From: an uncultured Pelagibacteraceae bacterium
GTDB lineage: Bacteria > Pseudomonadota > Alphaproteobacteria > Pelagibacterales > AG-422-B15
DNA: 64,000 nt
Reading direction: 5' to 3'
NCBI GenBank assembly: GCA_902517885.1
Contig: CABYDZ010000001.1
Span: 62,001 to 126,000, forward strand
Made by a program: the position numbers and the translations under genes. Positions 63,333-64,000 of the stretch are shown here, piece after piece. Within the stretch, counting starts at the first letter, position 1. Each line of letters starts with the position of its first letter. Below the pieces are notes generated by a model. That model was not told where the DNA came from, did no database searches, and worked only from the letters and a program-made list of their open reading frames with translations.

Positions 63333-64000
63333 TAATTTTCCCGTACCAACTCGACAAAAATATTTTCCAAGGAGCTTTGTTCAGTATTTAAGTCTTTCAA
63401 TTTTAATCCAGTCTCTTTCATGTCTTGTAACAGTGATGTAATGCCTGTTTGTTTACTTGACGAGTCATAATTGTAGCTGATTGACAATCCATTATTTAAA
63501 ACTGTTAGATTATATCTTTCTAATTTAGAGGGAAGAGTACGAATAGCCTCGTGTAATTCAATAAGAAGTGTTTTTTGACCCATGCTCTTTACAAGGTCTG
63601 ATGTGTTATCAACTACCAGAAGTTCTCCCTTATTAATAACAGCAACTCTGTCAGCGATTGCCTCCGCTTCTTCAATGTAATGGGTTGTGAGAATAATTGT
63701 GACACCGCTATTCCTAAGGTCTTTGATTACTTGCCACATTTCTTGTCTTAATTCAACGTCTACGCCAGCACTGGGCTCATCAAGAAATAATACGGAAGGT
63801 TCATGTGAAAGAGCTTTTGCAATTAATACTCTTCTTTTCATGCCACCAGATAATTCATTAATTCTAGAGTGCCTTTTATCCCATAAGCTTAAATCTTTTA
63901 AAATTTTTTCAATTAAAGATGGATTGGGAGCCTTTCCATATAAACCGCGTGTATAAGAAACATTGTTAAATACATACTCAAATTGTTCTAATGATAGTTC
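63332..64000 (-). CDS. ABC exporter ATP-binding protein (partial, runs off the window)
   Basis: The reading frame is open to the window end; a Met at 63841 is internal (LSGGMKRRVLIAKAL is the ABC signature). Walker B is VLFLDEPSAGVD and the switch His is in LTTHYIEEAEAIADRV; Walker A lies beyond 64000. The C-terminal 90 residues are the usual DrrA/YadG-type regulatory tail. Partner of the ABC-2 permease one base downstream. No frameshift is needed to explain the short Met-to-stop ORF. Confidence 0.92.
   Translation of the reverse strand, partial: ELSLEQFEYVFNNVSYTRGLYGKAPNPSLIEKILKDLSLWDKRHSRINELSGGMKRRVLIAKALSHEPSVLFLDEPSAGVDVELRQEMWQVIKDLRNSGVTIILTTHYIEEAEAIADRVAVINKGELLVVDNTSDLVKSMGQKTLLIELHEAIRTLPSKLERYNLTVLNNGLSISYNYDSSSKQTGITSLLQDMKETGLKLKDLNTEQSSLENIFVELVREN

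Noticed and set aside
63332-63841. Short ABC ATPase that looks N-terminally truncated
   Set aside because: The frame stays open to the window end and the Met at 63841 is inside the LSGGMKRR signature; it is cut by the window edge, not broken.

Overview
The window is AT-rich, gene-dense DNA, most likely from a free-living marine alphaproteobacterium. That placement is inferred from base composition, short intergenic gaps, the complete ureDABCEFG and urtABCDE loci and the mix of polyamine-type ABC uptake, glutathione-transferase and DUF3604 genes. No rRNA gene or other firm taxonomic marker is present.

Layout. 48-7188: an EamA permease, an iron alcohol dehydrogenase, a dienelactone-hydrolase-like protein, an anchored metallo-beta-lactamase protein and a run of glutathione-S-transferase-fold proteins. 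7224-18671: a Pot-type ABC transporter (two permeases, binding protein, ATPase) beside an aldehyde dehydrogenase, a DUF3726-like protein, a 552-residue protein of unknown family, an M19-dipeptidase homologue that has lost metal ligands, a 2-oxoglutarate-oxygenase-like protein and a GlnT/GmaS-type ligase. I read this as import and gamma-glutamylation-based breakdown of an amine. 18761-34024: a regulator with a duplicated DNA-binding half, a TolC-like lipoprotein carrying cadherin-like and SPOR-like domains, a 2354-residue DUF4347/VCBS-repeat surface protein, two HlyD-type adaptors and a PqqD-M50-HlyD fusion. There is no secretion ATPase, so this may be an undescribed export or attachment system. 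A CCCAAAATGGG palindrome lies in front of both the regulator and the secretion genes. 34021-45021: the urease operon (minus strand) and the urea ABC transporter (plus strand), transcribed divergently. 45013-47052: oligopeptidase B.

47127-56304: a roughly 9.17-kb integrated element. It has cut a tRNA-Thr(GGU) gene in the anticodon loop; the 5' half is at its right edge and the 3' half at its left edge. Neither edge restores the gene. Instead the element carries its own complete tRNA-Thr(GGU) gene just before the integrase. The tRNA acceptor strand is the integrase Shine-Dalgarno, and the last A of the encoded CCA is the first base of the integrase ATG. Both tRNAs share an unusual T-loop (GTCAGTA). 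The rest of the element is one tight operon of small unknown proteins ending in an archaeo-eukaryotic primase/SF3-type helicase, followed by an iteron-like region. No capsid, portal or conjugation genes were recognised, so it looks like a satellite or tycheposon-like element.

56346-64000: gamma-glutamyltranspeptidase, a secreted thermonuclease, TypA/BipA, a DUF3604 protein and an ABC-2 exporter whose ATPase runs off the window.
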